Source: Bin87 sp965204905
GTDB lineage: Bacteria; Chloroflexota; Dehalococcoidia; Lucifugimonadales; UBA3495
Reading direction: 5' to 3'
Length of the DNA: 64,000 bases
Assembly (NCBI GenBank): GCA_965204905.1
Contig: CBDBGA010000001.1
Location: forward strand, 62,001-126,000
The notes under the pieces were generated by a model that saw nothing but the letters and a program-made list of their open reading frames with translations, was not told the origin of the DNA and ran no database searches. Every line of letters starts with the position of its first letter. Position 1 is the first letter of the stretch. Shown here piece after piece: positions 8,895-16,996 of this stretch. Position numbers and translations under genes: made by a program.

Positions 8895-9183
8895 GCCGAC
8901 CACCCGGGACGGATATTCCAGCGACCAACTGGACATCGTTACCGTTGTAAAAATTGTTGATTTTAGTTACAAACTATCGTCAGCCATTCCTGAAGATCCG
9001 CCATCGTCGGACCGCCGCCCCAACAGTTCAAGGCGGCTCCGCCCTGGAATCTCACCAAGGAACGCCGAGCTGATCCCCGCTCAAGTCACTGAGAGCGAGC
9101 GGGCTCGTGCCGACAGCGAGCGCGAGGCCCGTGTCGCTGCCGAAGCTCGCATCCGCGAATTGGAAGAGCGGCTTCAGCAATAG
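8884..9183 (+). pseudogene. Stub of nucleotidyltransferase toxin joined to a Uma2-like tail
   Basis: The frame overlaps the AbiEi-like gene by 11 bases and starts M-T-A-K-P-T-T-R-D-G-Y-S-S-D-Q-L-D-I-V, the typical beginning of the AbiEii-type nucleotidyltransferase. The catalytic GS…D-x-D part is absent. Instead an unrelated stretch leads into an Arg/Glu-rich heptad tail (E-R-A-R-A-D-S-E-R-E-A-R…L-E-E-R-L-Q-Q) of the kind that ends many Uma2 proteins. I read this as a deletion that fused the first 19 codons of the toxin to the end of another gene. Catalysis by the product is not expected. Confidence 0.55.
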
Positions 9184-9209
9184 GACTCCTGACTACTTGA
9201 AACCTCATC

Positions 9210-9265
9210 CCGTCATTCCGAAACGCTATCTCGTCATTCCGGCCCCCGTATCCAGTACGGGGCAG
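9210..9265. repeat. REP-like sequence with CGTCATTCC units and hairpin
   Basis: Two CGTCATTCCG units (near 9210 and 9231) and a perfect 7-bp stem CCCCGTA/TACGGGG at 9244-9262. Another CGTCATTCC-type palindrome occurs at 36251. These look like repetitive extragenic palindromes rather than coding sequence and argue that the gene at 9269 starts after them. Confidence 0.5.
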
Positions 9266-9268
9266 GCA

Positions 9269-10456
9269 TTGAGCCGGAAGCCAGCGCTCCGAATCATCGG
9301 CGCGGCGTTGCTGGCTGCCGTCGTGGGCATGGCTTGCTTTGGCGCCCAGGCCGCCCCAATATCCCCCGGCGTCACCGACGACCAGATCCTGTTCGGGCAG
9401 TCGGCAGTCTTCAGCGGCCCTTCCCAGGAATTAGGCCGGGAGATGCGCCTGGGCATCAGAGCCGCATTCTATGAAGCCAACCAGGCGGGCGGCGTGCACG
9501 GTCGGGAGTTGGCGCTCAAGACCTTGGATGATTCCTATGAGACCGACTATGCGTTTCACACCACCAAGTGGCTCATTGAGAAAGTGCAGGTTTTCGCCCT
9601 GATCGGAGCGGTGGGCACGCCCACGTCCCGCGTCTCATCACCCCTGGCTCACGATGCCGGCGTACCCTTCCTGGCTCCATTTACCGGCGCGGAATTCCTG
9701 CGCGACCCGGCGCTGGATAACGTCGTCAACCTCCGCGCCTCGTATTATCAGGAAACGGAGAAAATGATCGCCCGCCTGACCGAGGACTTGGGAATAACCC
9801 GGGTCGGCGTGCTTTACCAGGATGATTCCTTCGGCACCAACGGACTCGAGGGCGTGCGACGCGCGCTGCAACGCCGGGGATTGGAACCGGTGGGGGCATG
9901 GCACTACCAGCGGAATTCCGGCGCGGTGAGACAGGCGGCGTCCAGCATCGTCGCCGCCAACCCCGAAGCGGTTGTCATGATCGGCGCCCAGGACCCGGTC
10001 GCCACCGCGATAGAATTGGCGCGTCAGGATATAGACCCGGTGTTCATGACAGTATCATTCGGGGGCGGCGCTGCCCTGGCCAGTGCGTTGGGGGAAGACG
10101 GGCACGGCGTTTACATTACCCAGGTGGTGCCTTTTCCCAGGGACGCCGGCATCCCGGTGGTCGCCAGGTATCAAGCGGCCCTGTCCGCCCACAACCCACA
10201 GGCGGAACCGGGGTTCGTTTCCCTGGAGGGATACCTGGCCGGTCGCCTCGCCATCTACGGCCTCGATGCCTGTGGCCGCGAACTCAGCCGCGAATGTTTC
10301 ATCGAGGCCCTGCATACCTCGGAAGTCATAGACCTCGGCGGCTTTCGCCTCAAATACGGCCGCGGCGACAACCAGGGGTCGGACGAGGTGTTCCTGACCG
10401 TCATAGACGAGGATGGGGAGTACCGCCAGGTAGATGCGCTCGCCAGCGTCAACTGA
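9269..10456 (+). CDS. Periplasmic branched-chain amino-acid-type ABC substrate-binding protein
   Basis: A type I periplasmic binding protein (LivK/UrtA family, Peripla_BP_6) of about 395 residues. TTG 9269 (S-R-K-P-A-L-R) is my preferred start, because the frame upstream is REP-like repeat and a signal peptide follows at once (hydrophobic core, cleavage near A-Q-A-A-P). Typical blocks are D-D-Q-I-L-F-G-Q-S-A-V-F-S-G-P, A-G-G-V-H-G-R-E-L and Y-Q-D-D-S-F-G-T-N-G. The ligand cannot be read from sequence. No permease or ATPase genes are adjacent, so it is an orphan binding protein or paired with a distant transporter, or a sensor-associated ligand binder. Confidence 0.8.
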   Translation: MSRKPALRIIGAALLAAVVGMACFGAQAAPISPGVTDDQILFGQSAVFSGPSQELGREMRLGIRAAFYEANQAGGVHGRELALKTLDDSYETDYAFHTTKWLIEKVQVFALIGAVGTPTSRVSSPLAHDAGVPFLAPFTGAEFLRDPALDNVVNLRASYYQETEKMIARLTEDLGITRVGVLYQDDSFGTNGLEGVRRALQRRGLEPVGAWHYQRNSGAVRQAASSIVAANPEAVVMIGAQDPVATAIELARQDIDPVFMTVSFGGGAALASALGEDGHGVYITQVVPFPRDAGIPVVARYQAALSAHNPQAEPGFVSLEGYLAGRLAIYGLDACGRELSRECFIEALHTSEVIDLGGFRLKYGRGDNQGSDEVFLTVIDEDGEYRQVDALASVN

Positions 10457-10565
10457 CACAGGCTCCGCGTCGAACATCAGATAACATACCTCACGTTTCA
10501 CTATCCCCATGGATGGTTGCTCACGATAGCAAAGCGAGAATCGACATGACCCCGCATATTAGCTG

Positions 10566-10890
10566 GGGTAATCCAAATGAGTAACAATGGTTATCCGCCT
10601 CAGGCGGACCGCCAGCTAGCACTCCCCCGTCCAGGAGCATCACGTCCCTCGCCTACCGCGAGTAGCACAAGTTTCTGTCCGCCTGAGGCGGACGAGCTGC
10701 GTTCTCGTTGGGGTCGTGAATGACCCCGCAACCGGGGTAGGACCACATGGTTTCCCGGCCCAGCGCTGGGTTCACCACGCCGCAGGCTGAGCAGGTCTTG
10801 CTGCTGGGGTACCACTGGTCGGTCTCCACGATCTCGGTGCCGTACCAGTCCGCCTTGTAGCGGACCTGGCTCAGCAGGCCCGCCGCGGCT
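10566..10890 (-). pseudogene. Family 2 tnpB remnant A with intact right end
   Basis: Read on the minus strand, the sequence encodes pieces of a TnpB C-terminus (V-R-Y-K-A-D-W-Y-G-T-E-I-V, then C-S-A-C-G and the second zinc-finger half). It then runs to a right end conserved in four places in the window (GTTACTCATTTGGATTACCC as read on this strand). A TCCGCCTGAGGCGGA palindrome interrupts the frame near 10678 and another lies near the end at about 10600. The N-terminal two thirds of the gene is missing. The right end keeps the features expected of an omega-RNA 3' scaffold. Confidence 0.7.
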
Positions 10891-11650
10891 AAGGCGCTGC
10901 TGTGGCTCCTGTTTCCTCTTCAATATCCGCCTGTTGCGGTCGGAGCATGGCTGGGACCAGAACTCGCACTCCCATCGCGTCGGCCTGAGCTTGCTGCTGT
11001 GGGTGGATGGTCGATCCGATTACTGCCGCTACCGCTTCCTCTTGAGTCGCCGCTGCCACCGCGACAGCGCGGTCATGTGCCCTCTGGATATCGCTCAGCC
11101 TGATGGTTCGAGACACCTCGAATACGCCGTGAACGTATTGCTTGTCCTCGGTCCGCCGAGCCCGGATGATGATGTCGGCCACTAGGACGTTGTCCACCTG
11201 ATCGTCCGTGATAATGCCCTGTTCCTCGGCGGCGTTGATGGATTCGAGGAATTGTGGGACTGTATCCCGTCCGCGGGCCAGCAGGATACGGCCTCTCGTG
11301 AGACCCAGCTCGTCCTTGGCGATGTTGAGGATACTCTCACGTGCGCGGCGCTCAAGATTGTCGCCTACGAGCGTTCCAAGGTCGCTTTTCAGCGTTCCAA
11401 CGTCGGTTTTCAGTGTTCCAACGTCGGTTTCTAGGGAGGTGAGCCGTTTGTTGGTCAACTCGGCAAACTCAGCCAGGGTTTTCTCCAGCTTGCTGAACCT
11501 TTCGTTGGTGAGGCGGACGAAGTTGCCGAACTGCTCCGGCAGTGCTATCAGATCCGCGATCAGCACATGCTGGCGGACCTGCTGCAGAAAATCCGGGTCG
11601 CCTCGCAGTGCTTCCAGGAAGCGGGTCTTTTCGGTTGCGCTGAGGGCCAT
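10889..11650 (-). CDS. Coiled-coil protein with PD-(D/E)XK-like C-terminal domain
   Basis: The 253-residue product has a helical N-terminal region, a coiled coil (about 45-95) containing three 7-residue repeats D-V-G-T-L-K-T/S, and a C-terminal domain starting V-G-D-N-L-E-R-R-A-R. The C-terminal part has A-D-I-I-I-R-A-R and V-F-E-V-S-R-T-I with D-I-Q-R-A-H-D-R-A. This is the arrangement I know from DUF3782-like proteins with a degenerate endonuclease fold, in which the E-V-S position replaces the usual E-x-K. The 3' end runs up to the tnpB remnant A, which may have changed the last residues. Function unknown; a nucleic-acid-related role is inferred. Confidence 0.65.
   Translation of the reverse strand: MALSATEKTRFLEALRGDPDFLQQVRQHVLIADLIALPEQFGNFVRLTNERFSKLEKTLAEFAELTNKRLTSLETDVGTLKTDVGTLKSDLGTLVGDNLERRARESILNIAKDELGLTRGRILLARGRDTVPQFLESINAAEEQGIITDDQVDNVLVADIIIRARRTEDKQYVHGVFEVSRTIRLSDIQRAHDRAVAVAAATQEEAVAAVIGSTIHPQQQAQADAMGVRVLVPAMLRPQQADIEEETGATAAP
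11373..11435. repeat. Three tandem 21-bp repeats inside a coding region
   Basis: Units start at 11373, 11394 and 11415 (GTTCCAACGTCGG…). They encode the heptad repeats of the coiled coil on the minus strand, so copy-number change would lengthen or shorten the coil in register. Confidence 0.8.
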
Positions 11651-11717
11651 GTCACCGTCTCCTTCCCCATTCTATTATACCCGGTGCGCCTTGCCGTGTG
11701 GGTTCGCCTTACTGGAT

Positions 11718-12600
11718 GGGGTAATCCAAATGAGTAACAATGGTTATCCGCCTCAGGCGGACCGCCAGCCAGCGCTCCCTCGTCCAGGAGCATCACATCC
11801 TCGCCTACCGCGAGTAGCGCAAGTTTATGCAGGTTGTGAGCTGCGTTCTCGTTGTCCGCCTGAGGCGGATGAATGACGCCGCAACTGGGGCAGGACCACA
11901 TGGTTTCCCGGCCCAGCTCTGGGTTCACCGCGCCGCAGGCTGAGCAGGTCCTGCTGCTGGGGTACCACCGGTCGGCTTCCACGATCTCGGTGCCGTACCA
12001 GTCCGCCTTGTAGCGGATCTGGCTCAGCAGGCTGGACATCCCGGCATCGGAGAGGGCCTTCGATTGTAATCCCGCCGTGGTCATGCCGGCGACGTTGAGG
12101 CTCTCGATACCCAGGGTGTGGTACTTTCCGACCAATGCCCGGCTGACGTGATGATGGGCGTTGTTCCTGAGGCCGACAATGCGGCGCTGGGTGGCGTCGA
12201 TGCGCCGTTGGGCTTCCCACCAGCCGCGGCTGCCCGGCGTACGGCGTGCCTGGGCCGGCTGCCACCGGCGGATCCTGCGTAGTGCGTTTTCCAGCGCCTT
12301 GGGGTTCTCGTAATGCACGGCGTCGCTGTCCACCGCCAGAGGGTTGATGCCCACGTCCACGCCGCCCACCGATTGGGTTTCTCTTTGGGGTGGCGCCACG
12401 GGCGGTTTCCAGTAGGCAATGCTGGCATACCAGCGGCCATTGCGCTTCCTGATGGTCACCTCGTAAGCCATTCCTTCCGGCAACGTGCGCGTCATCCTGA
12501 CGCTGCCCAGGTAAGGGAGCCGCATCCGCTGGTGACCGTCGTAGCGGATGCAGGCAATGCCCGACGCGGCCAGGAATGACCCGGCGCCGGCGCGCCTCTT
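11718..12600 (-). pseudogene. tnpB: Family 2 tnpB copy B, N-terminally degraded
   Basis: This is the longest copy of the second TnpB family. The minus-strand frame shows the beta-strand region (L-P-Y-L-G-S-V-R-M), the first RuvC Asp (G-G-V-D-V-G-I-N), the Glu (L-G-I-E-S-L-N-V-A-G-M) and the zinc finger C-S-A-C-G…C-P-S-C-G. The usual TnpB N-terminus is not recognisable beyond about 12600, so I treat it as truncated. A 15-bp palindrome has replaced codons after V-I-H, giving P-P-Q-A-D-N-E-N-A-A. The third catalytic position (D-x-N-A-A in other families) reads N-E-N-A-A. The frame continues through the right end at 11718 into flanking DNA. Confidence 0.7.
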
Positions 12601-12829
12601 CTGGTGAAAGATATGACATAACCACCGCCACCAGTGCCAGCCATCGTCAAACCGCTTCCACGCAACTCCCTCACCAACTCTGAACAGTTGCTTAATACGT
12701 CGAAAATTTGCAACGAGGTCTCGCAAAAGGTACAATGGTTGCCACATCGCCCCCTGGAAGTACGTCAGACTCCTCGTTATTCCGAGTTGGCCGAAACCTC
12801 GGGGCATATTTCTGCTTGGTGGTTTGACA

Positions 12830-13525
12830 ATGACCAAAGTGGCCATACTGGTTGACGGAGGATTTTTCATCCACCGTCTGCCGCGCCTTACGGACTGGAG
12901 TATTCTGCACGACTCCGCGCGTGCTGACCAGGAAATCGGACGATTGGTCAGAGGCCATCTCGCGTACATCAATAACACCGCGCGTGTCGAGAATCCCTAC
13001 GCTCTCCTCTACCGCTGTTTTTTCTATGATGCCTATCCCTATGACAGGCGTGGGCATCTGCCGGTCAGCAAGCAGGCGATCGACTACGCGAAGTCGGATG
13101 CGGCGTCCTTTCGGTTAGAGTTGTTCGACAAGCTGCGCCGCCGCCCCAACTTCGCCTTGCGTCTGGGTGAGGTTCGCCGCCACAGGGATTGGATCATCAA
13201 GGAACGGGCCCAAAAGGATCTCTTATCAGGGAAGCGCAACGTGGCGGATCTGAAAGACGATGATTTTGTAGCGGGATTCCAGCAGAAAGCCGTCGACATG
13301 AGAATCGGCTTGGATATAGCCAGTATCACCCTGAAGAAGCAGGCCGACACCATAGTCCTCGTTACCGGCGACAGCGACTTCGTGCCGGCAGCGAAGCTCG
13401 CCCGTCGTGAGGGAGCGCGCGTGATCCTTGATCCCTTATGGCAGAACGTTGCACCTGACTTGTTCGAGCATATTGACCAAGTACATTGCCCTTTCCCACG
13501 GCCGGGGAAAGCTAACCAATCATAG
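12830..13525 (+). CDS. NYN-domain (PIN-like) ribonuclease, LabA/DUF88 family
   Basis: A 231-residue NYN protein. Conserved blocks are V-A-I-L-V-D-G-G-F-F at the N-terminus, K-A-V-D-M-R-I-G-L-D-I in the middle and T-I-V-L-V-T-G-D-S-D-F-V-P-A near the end; these supply the acidic residues of the PIN-like metal site. Members are predicted RNases, some in defence or RNA turnover. A TTG six bases upstream is possible, but I chose ATG 12830, preceded by GGTGG. Length is normal for the family. It stands alone on the plus strand between tnpB debris. A second, truncated NYN gene lies at 15198. Confidence 0.85.
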   Translation: MTKVAILVDGGFFIHRLPRLTDWSILHDSARADQEIGRLVRGHLAYINNTARVENPYALLYRCFFYDAYPYDRRGHLPVSKQAIDYAKSDAASFRLELFDKLRRRPNFALRLGEVRRHRDWIIKERAQKDLLSGKRNVADLKDDDFVAGFQQKAVDMRIGLDIASITLKKQADTIVLVTGDSDFVPAAKLARREGARVILDPLWQNVAPDLFEHIDQVHCPFPRPGKANQS

Positions 13526-13569
13526 CTGTGGTCGATTCAGGTAGGCGGCAGATCTACACTAAGGCCACT

Positions 13570-13645
13570 ATCAACGCTTTAGGCACTGGTATTCACCGGT
13601 GAGCAGGATGTGGGCCCACCTCAGGGGTGAAATGTGGGCGGGGAC
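13570..13645 (-). pseudogene. Last 25 codons of a Tn3-family transposase
   Basis: The minus-strand translation (P-A-H-I-S-P-L-R-W-A-H-I-L-L-T-G-E-Y) is the conserved C-terminal end of Tn3 TnpA. It is fused in frame to the upstream family 1 tnpB fragment. A related tail occurs near 61500 on the other strand. Confidence 0.7.
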
Positions 13646-13647
13646 CG

Positions 13648-13790
13648 ATGATGCAAACCACCGATCCGCCTTCTCGAAGTCGGCGCCATACCAGGCGCAC
13701 TTGTACTCCAACTTCGTGAGGAAGCCGACATGCCAGCATCGGCGATGGCTCGGCCCAGCCTGCGGCTACGGGCGTTGCTTCGCCAGGTAG
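13648..13790 (-). pseudogene. Fragment of a family 1 tnpB
   Basis: About 140 bases match the region of the family 1 tnpB from A-I-A-D-A-G-M to A-D-R-W-F-A-S-S, with a frameshift after the Met. It ends abruptly at TTTGCATCATC, where Tn3-derived sequence begins; the same breakpoint is used in the chimeric remnant near 30855. Confidence 0.7.
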
Positions 13791-13939
13791 AAACACGCTC
13801 TGGGCATTGGCCGCCGCACTGGATAACAATATCGCAGGGCGGGACGAAGCGAACCGCCCCCGTCGGCAGAATGGAAACCGCCGGCATACGGCGATAGAAT
13901 GTAACCACAGCGGTGAAGTCCAAGCAGCCTGGATACAGC

Positions 13940-14485
13940 ATGAGTACATCGACGGCCCAGTTTGACCCGGCACTCAACCGGCAGCGGGCTGAGAAAATCC
14001 ATATGCTCAGCCAACCTATACGCGGAGCGGAGACGGCGCTCGCGGCCGCCGAGGCCAGGTTGGGCGCTCTGGTTCGGGTAGAACCCGACCACCGTCTCAG
14101 CTATCTGATGTCAGAGGCCTGGGGCTTCAACACCGACCACATCAGGCAGGTGAACCGCGTTGTCGACGATTTCCTGGACACCATAGCAAGGCGGCAAATC
14201 AGGCGAATCGCCGCTCAGGCGCTCTCCGCTGATAAATCGCCCGAAGCCATTGTCGACCAGTGGTTCACCGAAGAGCAACACAATCGCCTGCGCCGGTTCC
14301 TGGACAACACCGAAGTGCCCGACCGGCTCATGACGGCTTGCTATGCCTGGCTGGAGGTCCTTGGGGCCGCCGAGGCCGCGCGTCTCCTGCATCTGCACCG
14401 TAGCCGGCCACGACCCGATTTCGATGGCTTCACCCAAACGCGAGAAGAGCGCGCCGAAGATCTGCGCTCGGTGAACGCGGTGTAA
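13940..14485 (+). CDS. Hypothetical protein upstream of a MazF-like gene, putative antitoxin
   Basis: From ATG 13940 (M-S-T-S-T-A-Q-F-D-P) this encodes about 181 mostly helical, charged residues, with an N-terminal coiled segment (A-L-A-A-A-E-A-R-L-G-A-L) and a C-terminal Arg/Glu-rich tail. I do not recognise a family or a typical MazE-like fold. It ends 11 bases before the start of the MazF-like frame at 14497, so co-transcription is very likely. By position it is the candidate antitoxin or accessory protein of that module, although it is longer than usual antitoxins. Its reading frame is intact even though the toxin gene is interrupted. Confidence 0.6.
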   Translation: MSTSTAQFDPALNRQRAEKIHMLSQPIRGAETALAAAEARLGALVRVEPDHRLSYLMSEAWGFNTDHIRQVNRVVDDFLDTIARRQIRRIAAQALSADKSPEAIVDQWFTEEQHNRLRRFLDNTEVPDRLMTACYAWLEVLGAAEAARLLHLHRSRPRPDFDGFTQTREERAEDLRSVNAV

Positions 14486-14496
14486 CCAATTTCCTC

Positions 14497-14871
14497 ATGC
14501 CCCACGCCCGACAAGGCGACATCCACTGGTACGACTTCGGCCCCGTTATCGGGGCCGAACTTTCGGGTCGCCGCCCTGCACTGATCATCAGCAACGACGG
14601 CTTCAACCGTGCTCTCGGAGTGGCGATAGCGCTCCCGACGTCGCGCACCGTGCCTGCCTAGGAAAATCGCCGGCAACACGTACACATAGCCGCGTCGGAT
14701 TCCTGGGCCTCCGCCTGGCAGATCAAATCCATAGACCAGGGCAGACTGGGTGGCCGTATCGGGAGAGCGTCGCCGGACGAGATGGACGCCGTTCTCGAAT
14801 CTCTCCTTCTGCGGTTCGGACCGCGGCATGACCCTGGCTGGATTCAAACCGCAGTGGGGCTTTTGCCGTAG
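14497..14871 (+). pseudogene. MazF/PemK-like toxin gene with in-frame amber codon
   Basis: Starting at ATG 14497, 54 codons encode a typical MazF N-terminal half (R-Q-G-D-I-H-W-Y-D-F-G-P, G-R-R-P-A-L-I-I-S-N-D, A-L-P-T-S-R-T-V-P). They end at TAG 14659-14661. The same frame then continues without another stop for 69 codons (H-V-H-I-A-A-S-D-S-W, Q-I-K-S-I-D-Q-G-R-L) to TAG 14869. The two halves together (124 codons) have normal MazF length and order, so a single substitution has probably inactivated an mRNA-interferase gene. Readthrough or suppression cannot be excluded. The gene upstream remains intact. Confidence 0.75.
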
Positions 14872-14965
14872 GGGCGGGGACACTCTGGGATTTGACGCTG
14901 AGAAACTCTGGTCAGGGTGAAGGCCAAGTTTCCGTCCTGGTCTCGATTACAACGCCGGCAAAGGC

Positions 14966-15175
14966 ATGGGCATCACAGTCGAGGTTGCCCTGGGCGAACC
15001 GCGGCCTGACTCTCCGGTTGTCGTGCTAATCACCATTCAGGACATGGGCGCCGCCACCGCACTCGTCAATATCGTGCGCGCCATTGACATGCACGAACGC
15101 GACGTATTGCCTGCCAACGTGGTGGAGCCGGAGGACGTGAACTTCGTGATTGAGCGACTGCTCGAATGCCTCTGA
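14966..15175 (+). CDS. Small hypothetical protein
   Basis: A 69-residue alpha/beta frame (V-V-V-L-I-T-I-Q-D-M-G, then a helix) with no family I recognise. No clear ribosome-binding site. It lies between the interrupted MazF-like gene and the truncated NYN gene and may itself be a fragment. Confidence 0.3.
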   Translation: MGITVEVALGEPRPDSPVVVLITIQDMGAATALVNIVRAIDMHERDVLPANVVEPEDVNFVIERLLECL

Positions 15176-15197
15176 GGTATGGTGGGCAGACGCCGGA

Positions 15198-15485
15198 ATG
15201 TTCGCCCCATCCCACTTGACCACGCCCCTGCGACTCGCGCTGTTCATCGACGCTCAGAACACCTATCGTCGGGCCGGTGATCGCTTCTTTCCCAACACCC
15301 AGTTCGGCGTTGACGGCCAGTTCGATCCGGTTAGGCTGGGCCAGCTGATCGCCAGGCAGGGCAAGACATGGCGGCGTATCCTGCTCCCTATCAGAAGTGC
15401 GTATTTACTCCGGTCAGCTTGTAGTGAGATCATGGTCGTGGATGCGCGGCTTTCCTACCGGGCCATATTCGGATACTATTTCTGA
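15198..15485 (+). pseudogene. Truncated NYN-domain protein
   Basis: From ATG 15198 the first 55 residues match the start of NYN/LabA proteins (L-R-L-A-L-F-I-D-A-Q-N-T-Y-R-R-A, then G-Q-F-D-P-V-R-L). After G-K-T-W-R-R the sequence no longer resembles the family and stops at 15485, so the central and C-terminal acidic motifs (such as T-G-D-S-D) are missing. A frameshift or deletion near 15370 is the likely cause. It is the second NYN gene within 3 kb; the intact one is at 12830. Confidence 0.6.
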
Positions 15486-15600
15486 GGTAGGCGTAGCGAA
15501 TCGCGTCATGGCCAGCGGTTTCGTGTGTAACAACCCGACTTGAACACCGGCTATCCGCTAATTTAGCCTGCCTTCTATACGGTATATCTCGTTCGCCGCA

Positions 15601-15876
15601 GTGACCAACTTGGGACCTTCAGTCATAGCCGCATTGGTTGTCGGTGGGTCGGGGGTGGTCGGCGCGGTCCTCGCCTATTTGCTGAGCCAACGTCGGACTT
15701 CCGTGGAACGAAAACGCACCTTGTGTGCGGAAGCTATCTCGGACGCCCTGAAATGGCTCGAACTACCCTACCGGATTAGAAGGCGGCCCGATAACACTCC
15801 GCAAACGTTGACCGCTCTTGGCAACCGTATCAATGACTTAAGAGAACGACTACAGTTCCACGAGAAATGGCTGTAG
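15601..15876 (+). CDS. Membrane-anchored N-terminal part of GGDEF protein (probable frameshift)
   Basis: GTG 15601 starts a 91-residue product with one transmembrane segment (about residues 7-27) and a soluble part containing E-A-I-S-D-A-L-K-W-L-E-L-P-Y-R-I-R-R-R and R-E-R-L-Q-F-H-E-K-W-L. In proteins I know with this block, the sequence continues through L-R-(I/V)-E-L-P into further helices. Exactly that continuation (R-I-E-L-P-Q-S-V-A-S-Y-Q-R-L-V) is present in the next frame just after the TAG at 15874. So this and the GGDEF frame downstream are probably one gene broken by a one-base change near 15871. Confidence 0.55.
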   Translation: MTNLGPSVIAALVVGGSGVVGAVLAYLLSQRRTSVERKRTLCAEAISDALKWLELPYRIRRRPDNTPQTLTALGNRINDLRERLQFHEKWL

Positions 15877-15928
15877 GATTGAGCTACCGCAATCAGTCGC
15901 GAGCTATCAGCGTCTGGTCGAGGAGGTA

Positions 15929-16813
15929 ATGGCGGCTGCCAGACAGGAAATAGAAGACGCTTGGACGGCTTCTCCAGCTGAGAACTCCAGCGACATGAAC
16001 ATCGGCCAGCTAAGCATCATACGGGACGGTGTGGACGTAGCTGTGGAGGACTTTTCTTCGGAAGTAGTCAAAGCTCTTTCTTGGTGGCGGGTACTGAGGC
16101 AGGGAGAAACAGCTGTGCCGGACATCCATGTAACATTGAACCTTTTCGTATTATCTGTTGCACTTGGCGGCGCAGGCTTGGTCGGCGCACTGATCGTGGC
16201 ACTCCTGCTGGGGCCAAGGATTCGCCGCCTGGAAGGGCTGATTTGCATTGACGACCTGACCAACCTATTTCACAGCGGGGAGTTTCGTCGCCGATTGCCT
16301 CTGGAAGTTAAAAGGGCAAGGTATGCATCTCAACCTCTGTCGCTGGTGCTCCTGGACATTGACCATTTCAAGGACGTGAATGACGCCTACGGTTACAGCA
16401 ATGGCGATTCGGTCTTGAGGGAGTTTGCTGCGCTACTCAAGTCACAGGTCAGGCACACGGATGTGGTTTTCAGGTACAAACAGGGTGATGAGTTCGCGGT
16501 TTTGATGATCGGCGCAGAAACATCCAATGCCGTGTCATTCATGCATCATTTGCGACGAGAATTCGGCGCTCACAAGTTTCGGGTTACAACCAACCGGGGA
16601 GTCGGCGAAGATGTGTCGGTTACCTTCTCCGTAGGGATAGCCTGCCTTGACCTACAGGCCGACACTGTAGAGACCTTTACCGAACGGACGGAACGCGCCC
16701 TACGCGATGCCAAGCGGGCGGTTGAGCAGAGACGCGCAGCCCCGGCCAATCTCAGCGAGCGGGTTGGCGGCGACCTTGTAATTGGGACTGGCTCGGATAG
16801 ACCGGCTTGCTAG
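15929..16813 (+). CDS. Membrane-anchored GGDEF-domain protein (putative diguanylate cyclase)
   Basis: From ATG 15929 (a GAGGAGG ribosome site overlaps the coding sequence just upstream) the product has a helical region, one transmembrane segment (about residues 70-92) and a GGDEF domain (about 105-275). The domain has D-D-L-T-N-L-F and L-L-D-I-D-H-F-K-D-V-N. The active-site loop reads R-Y-K-Q-G-D-E-F rather than R-Y-G-G-D-E-F. Some subfamilies carry this K-x-G-D-E-F form, so cyclic-di-GMP synthesis is possible but not certain. The frame upstream (open beyond the ATG) appears to have been fused to the 15601 product originally, giving a two-transmembrane-segment receptor. Confidence 0.7.
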   Translation: MAAARQEIEDAWTASPAENSSDMNIGQLSIIRDGVDVAVEDFSSEVVKALSWWRVLRQGETAVPDIHVTLNLFVLSVALGGAGLVGALIVALLLGPRIRRLEGLICIDDLTNLFHSGEFRRRLPLEVKRARYASQPLSLVLLDIDHFKDVNDAYGYSNGDSVLREFAALLKSQVRHTDVVFRYKQGDEFAVLMIGAETSNAVSFMHHLRREFGAHKFRVTTNRGVGEDVSVTFSVGIACLDLQADTVETFTERTERALRDAKRAVEQRRAAPANLSERVGGDLVIGTGSDRPAC

Positions 16814-16996
16814 AAGCTTCCTTGAGGCAATACTCTCGCCAGCTAAGGCATCAGCCAAGGCTGCGGTCATGGTCGAAACTTGGTCTACGCTTGGACCGCT
16901 AAATCATCACAGGTCGACCAGGTCGGGATGTTGGTGGATGTACAAGCTCCGCATCACGTGCGGCGATTATACCGTTTATTCACCGCATTTGGCGAA

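Noticed and set aside
9107..9268. Upstream start for the LivK-like protein
   Set aside because: The added segment translates REP-like repeat sequence and precedes a standard signal peptide.
11373..11435. Possible CRISPR-like tandem repeat
   Set aside because: Units are contiguous without spacers and encode heptads of a coiled coil.
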